64,000 nt of DNA from the NCBI RefSeq assembly GCF_016860525.1, contig NZ_BNEA01000015.1:930001-994000 (forward strand). Direction: 5' to 3'. Source of the DNA: Streptomyces rubradiris (GTDB lineage Bacteria > Actinomycetota > Actinomycetes > Streptomycetales > Streptomycetaceae). This document shows, one piece after another, positions 61,495-64,000 of this stretch (the stretch's first letter is position 1; each line of letters starts with the position of its first letter). Under the pieces are notes generated by a model. It did not search any database. It was not told where the DNA came from and saw only the letters and a list, made by a program, of their open reading frames with translations. The position numbers and the translations under genes are program-made.

Positions 61495-62744
61495 CCGAGG
61501 GTCACCTCCGTGCCGCGGTAGGCCGGGCCGGCCAGCAGGCTGCTCCAGTCGGGCAGTTCGCCTGGGGGCCGGCCGGTGGCGGGGGCCAGCAGTTCGTCGA
61601 TGAGGTCGTTCTCCTGCGGGGTGTTGGCCGGGCCGAGTTCGGAACCGGTTCGCGGGTATGCCGTCGTGGCGGGTTCCGCGGCGGTGCCGAGGTAGGGGAC
61701 GGGGTGGCAGCGGGGGCCGCCCCCGGCGTCGTAGACCGGGGTGTCGCGGCCGGGGCGGTAGGCGCCGCGCGAGGGCACGGTGGTGACGTCGACGTGGATG
61801 CCGGGCCGGTCGGTGCCCTTGCCGAGCGCCTTGTCCATGGCGGGCACGAACTCGGCGAGGGTGCGCAGGGTGCAGGGGAAGGACGGGGAGTACTCGGCGA
61901 GCAGTTCCAGGGTGGGCCGGCTCGCGGCGCTGAGCTGGATGATGTTGTCCGCGTTCCGCTGGAGGAAGGCGGTCATGTCCTCGGCCGCCTTGGTGGTGGC
62001 GCCGAAGGTGCCGGCGAGTTCGGCCTCCTGCTCGGCGAGGGTGCCGCTGGTGGTGGTGAAGTCGGTGAGCGCGGCGAGGATGTCGGGGGCGGCGTCCGCG
62101 TAGACATGGCTGACCTTCACCAGTTCCTTGAGGTCGCGGTTGAGCGTGGGCAGCTGGGGGTTGAACCGGCGCAGGTGCGCGTCGAGCCGGGTGAGGGTGG
62201 CGCCGAGCCGGTCGCCGCGGCCCTCCAGGGCCTGGGAGACGGCGGAGAGGGTGGCGGAGAGCTTGTGCGGCTGGACGGCGGTGAGCATCGGCAGCACGTT
62301 GTCGAGGACCTGCTGGAGTTCCACGGCGTTCGCGGAGCGGTCCTGCGGGATGACGGCCCCGGCGGTCAGCGGCCGTGGCGAGGGGCGCGCGGGCGGTACG
62401 AGCGCGACGTACCGTTCGCCGAACAGCGTGGTCGGCAGCATCTGCGCGCGCACGTCGGACGGCACCCGGTCGAGGGCGCCGGGTTTCATGGCGAGGGTGA
62501 GCCGGGCGCCGTCGCCGGTGGCGTGGACGGCGCGGACCTCGCCGACGACGACGCCGCGCAGTTTGACCTCGGCGCCCAGGTGCATCTCGTTGCCGACGCT
62601 GCCGGTCTCGACGACCACCGGGGCGGAGTCGGTGAACCTCTTGTCGTAGACGGCGACGGCCAGCCAGATCAGCAGGGCGGGCACCAGCAGGAACACCACC
62701 CCGGCGAAGCGGCGGCGCAGCGTGTCGCCTCGTGGTCGGCTCAT
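61491..62744 (-). CDS. mceA: MCE family protein MceA
   Basis: This 417-residue, first MCE protein starts at ATG 62744, one base after the YrbE stop. A helix (FAGVVFLLVPALLIWLAVAV) precedes the MCE domain (VVVETGSVGNEMHLGAEVKL, MLPTTLFGERYVALVPPARP). A longer C-terminal part follows, with SFPCTLRTLAEFVPAMDKA and PRCHPVPYLG, typical of the A position. Confidence 0.87.
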   Translation of the reverse strand: MSRPRGDTLRRRFAGVVFLLVPALLIWLAVAVYDKRFTDSAPVVVETGSVGNEMHLGAEVKLRGVVVGEVRAVHATGDGARLTLAMKPGALDRVPSDVRAQMLPTTLFGERYVALVPPARPSPRPLTAGAVIPQDRSANAVELQQVLDNVLPMLTAVQPHKLSATLSAVSQALEGRGDRLGATLTRLDAHLRRFNPQLPTLNRDLKELVKVSHVYADAAPDILAALTDFTTTSGTLAEQEAELAGTFGATTKAAEDMTAFLQRNADNIIQLSAASRPTLELLAEYSPSFPCTLRTLAEFVPAMDKALGKGTDRPGIHVDVTTVPSRGAYRPGRDTPVYDAGGGPRCHPVPYLGTAAEPATTAYPRTGSELGPANTPQENDLIDELLAPATGRPPGELPDWSSLLAGPAYRGTEVTLG

Positions 62745-62745
62745 C

Positions 62746-63552
62746 TCACCCCGCCACCTTCACGGTCGTGGTCGCGCCCCACAGGGCGAGCGACAGGAAG
62801 AAGTCGGTGACGCTGATCAGCACGATGGCGTTGCGTACGGACCGGCCCACGGCGACGCCGACGCCGGCCGGGCCGCCGGCGGCGCGGTAGCCGTAGTAGC
62901 AGTGGGCGAGGATCACCATCACGCTGAAGATCAGCACCTTCAGCACGGACAGGAGCACGTCCGTCGGGGAGAGGAACAGGTTGAAGTAGTGGTCGTAGGT
63001 GCCCCGCGACTGGCCGTTGAACAGGACGGTGACCAGTCGGGAGGACAGGTAGGAGGAGAGCAGGCCGATCGCGTAGAGGGGGATGATGGCGACGACCCCG
63101 GCGATGACGCGGGTGGTGACGAGGTAGGGCATGGAGCGGATGCCCATGCCTTCGAGGGCGTCGACCTCCTCGTTGATGCGCATGGCGCCGAGCTGCGCGG
63201 TGAAGCCGGCGCCGACGGTCGCGGAGAGGGCGAGCCCGGCGACGAGGGGGGCGATCTCGCGGGTGTTGAAGTAGGCGGAGACGAATCCGGTGAACGCGGC
63301 GGTGCCGATCTGGTCGAGGGCCGCGTACCCCTGGAGTCCGACGACGGTCCCGGTGAACAGGGTCATCGCGATCATCACGCCGATGGTGCCGCCGATGACG
63401 CCGAGCCCTCCGGTGCCGAAGGCGACCTCGGCGAGGAGGCGCTGGACCTCTTTGAGGTAGCGGCGCAGGGCGCGCGGGATCCACAGCAGGGCCCGGGTGT
63501 AGAAGAGCAGGTGGTCGCCGGAGCGGTCGAGCCAGGCGAGCGGGGAGGCCAT
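62746..63552 (-). CDS. MlaE/YrbE-family permease B of the mce system
   Basis: This 268-residue integral membrane protein has about five helices. The MlaE motif is in INEEVDALEGMGIRSMPYLV followed by TTRVIAG. It pairs with the preceding YrbE as the permease of the Mce lipid importer, powered by an Mkl/MceG-type ATPase that must lie outside the window. It starts at ATG 63552, six bases after the end of the first permease. Confidence 0.88.
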   Translation of the reverse strand: MASPLAWLDRSGDHLLFYTRALLWIPRALRRYLKEVQRLLAEVAFGTGGLGVIGGTIGVMIAMTLFTGTVVGLQGYAALDQIGTAAFTGFVSAYFNTREIAPLVAGLALSATVGAGFTAQLGAMRINEEVDALEGMGIRSMPYLVTTRVIAGVVAIIPLYAIGLLSSYLSSRLVTVLFNGQSRGTYDHYFNLFLSPTDVLLSVLKVLIFSVMVILAHCYYGYRAAGGPAGVGVAVGRSVRNAIVLISVTDFFLSLALWGATTTVKVAG

Positions 63553-63558
63553 CGCGGG

Positions 63559-64000
63559 TCAGCCCCCCTTCGGCGGGACGATCCGGAGGTACAGGACCGT
63601 CATGACCATGTTGACGAAGAAGAGCAGGAGGAAGGTGATGACGACGGACTGGTTGACGGCGTCGCCGACCCCCTTGGGACCGCCACGCGGGTTGAGCCCC
63701 CGGAAGGCGGCGACGATACCCGCGATGAACCCGAAGACCAGGGCCTTGAGTTCGCTGATGTAGAGATCGGCCGGCTGGGCGAGGGAGGAGAAGCTGGACA
63801 GGTAGGCGGCGGGGGTGCCGTCCTGCAGGATGACGTTGAAGAAGTAGCCGCCGAGGGTGCCGACGACGGAGACCAGGCCGTTGAGCAGGACCGCCACGCC
63901 CATGGTGGCCAGCACCCGGGGCACGACCAGGCGCTGGACGGGCGAGACGCCCATGACCTCCATGGCCTCCAGCTCTTCGCGGATCTTGCGGGAGCCCAGG
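63559..64000 (-). CDS. MlaE/YrbE-family permease A, N-terminus cut by window edge
   Basis: The last 147 or so codons are visible. The MlaE motif SRKIREELEAMEVMGVSPVQ is present, with RLVVPRVLATMGVAVLLNG after it, then helices VSVVGTLGGYFFNVIL, ALVFGFIAGIVAAF and VVITFLLLFFVNMVMTVLYL. The C-terminal PPKGG ends six bases before permease B. It is the first gene of the operon visible here; more may lie to the right. Confidence 0.87.
   Translation of the reverse strand, partial: LGSRKIREELEAMEVMGVSPVQRLVVPRVLATMGVAVLLNGLVSVVGTLGGYFFNVILQDGTPAAYLSSFSSLAQPADLYISELKALVFGFIAGIVAAFRGLNPRGGPKGVGDAVNQSVVITFLLLFFVNMVMTVLYLRIVPPKGG

Overview
The window is high-GC actinobacterial DNA, almost certainly Streptomyces. 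The signs are strong third-position G/C, many GTG starts, large LuxR-type (LAL) ATPase regulators, an SsgA-like sporulation gene, Tat-exported enzymes, a complete xylan-degradation locus of the Streptomyces bxl type, and a twelve-gene mce operon with Mas proteins. No plasmid, phage, IS element, integrase or CRISPR array was found.

Left part (1-23.9 kb) is accessory and regulator-rich. It starts with a partial MpaB/Lcp-type oxygenase, then a chimeric gene remnant in which the 5' end of an ABC transporter ATPase runs into the 3' end of a LuxR response regulator. Next come an AraC regulator and a LAL regulator. A minus-strand block follows (11.6-5.8 kb): a frameshifted SsgA-like gene, a YtcJ-type amidohydrolase, an isochorismatase-family hydrolase, a DoxX protein and two alpha/beta hydrolases. 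Two paralogous HSL-type esterases (12.5-14.8 kb) flank five 44-bp tandem repeats. They stand beside two paralogous AraC regulators and a second LAL regulator that carries an in-frame 42-bp minisatellite. A glycerophosphodiester phosphodiesterase and a HEAT-repeat-like protein close the section.

The stretch from 24.1 to 28.0 kb is a gene graveyard. It holds an NRPS condensation-domain fragment and broken MFS, molybdopterin oxidoreductase and YihY/BrkB genes, with only a beta-carbonic anhydrase intact. A tRNA-Pro(GGG) with its own terminator follows.

From 28.4 to 36.4 kb there is an MFS/TetR divergent pair with two matched operators laid over the exporter promoter, a cupin protein, two Gfo/Idh/MocA dehydrogenases and a sugar-phosphate isomerase that share a TTGTCcGGACAt-like palindrome, and a secreted GH5 endoglycosylceramidase-like enzyme.

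From 36.5 to 46.3 kb lies the xylan locus. It contains the bxlEFGA uptake and beta-xylosidase operon, its divergent LacI repressor bxlR, a GH10 xylanase, a GH11 xylanase and a CE4 deacetylase. CGAAA-N-TTTCG palindromes sit just downstream of the bxlE and GH10 promoters and upstream of the GH11 promoter, so one repressor plausibly controls depolymerisation, import and hydrolysis together.

From 46.5 to 51.4 kb there are a LuxR-type regulator, a secreted M28 aminopeptidase, a DUF6191-like membrane protein, an Mrr-like nuclease with membrane helices and an unknown small protein. The right end (51.6-64.0 kb, all minus strand) is the mce operon: two YrbE permeases (the first cut by the window edge), six MCE proteins and four Mas-like proteins, mostly with 4-nt stop/start overlaps, followed by a lytic transglycosylase. 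All calls come from reading the sequence. Family assignments rest on remembered motifs and no database search was run.
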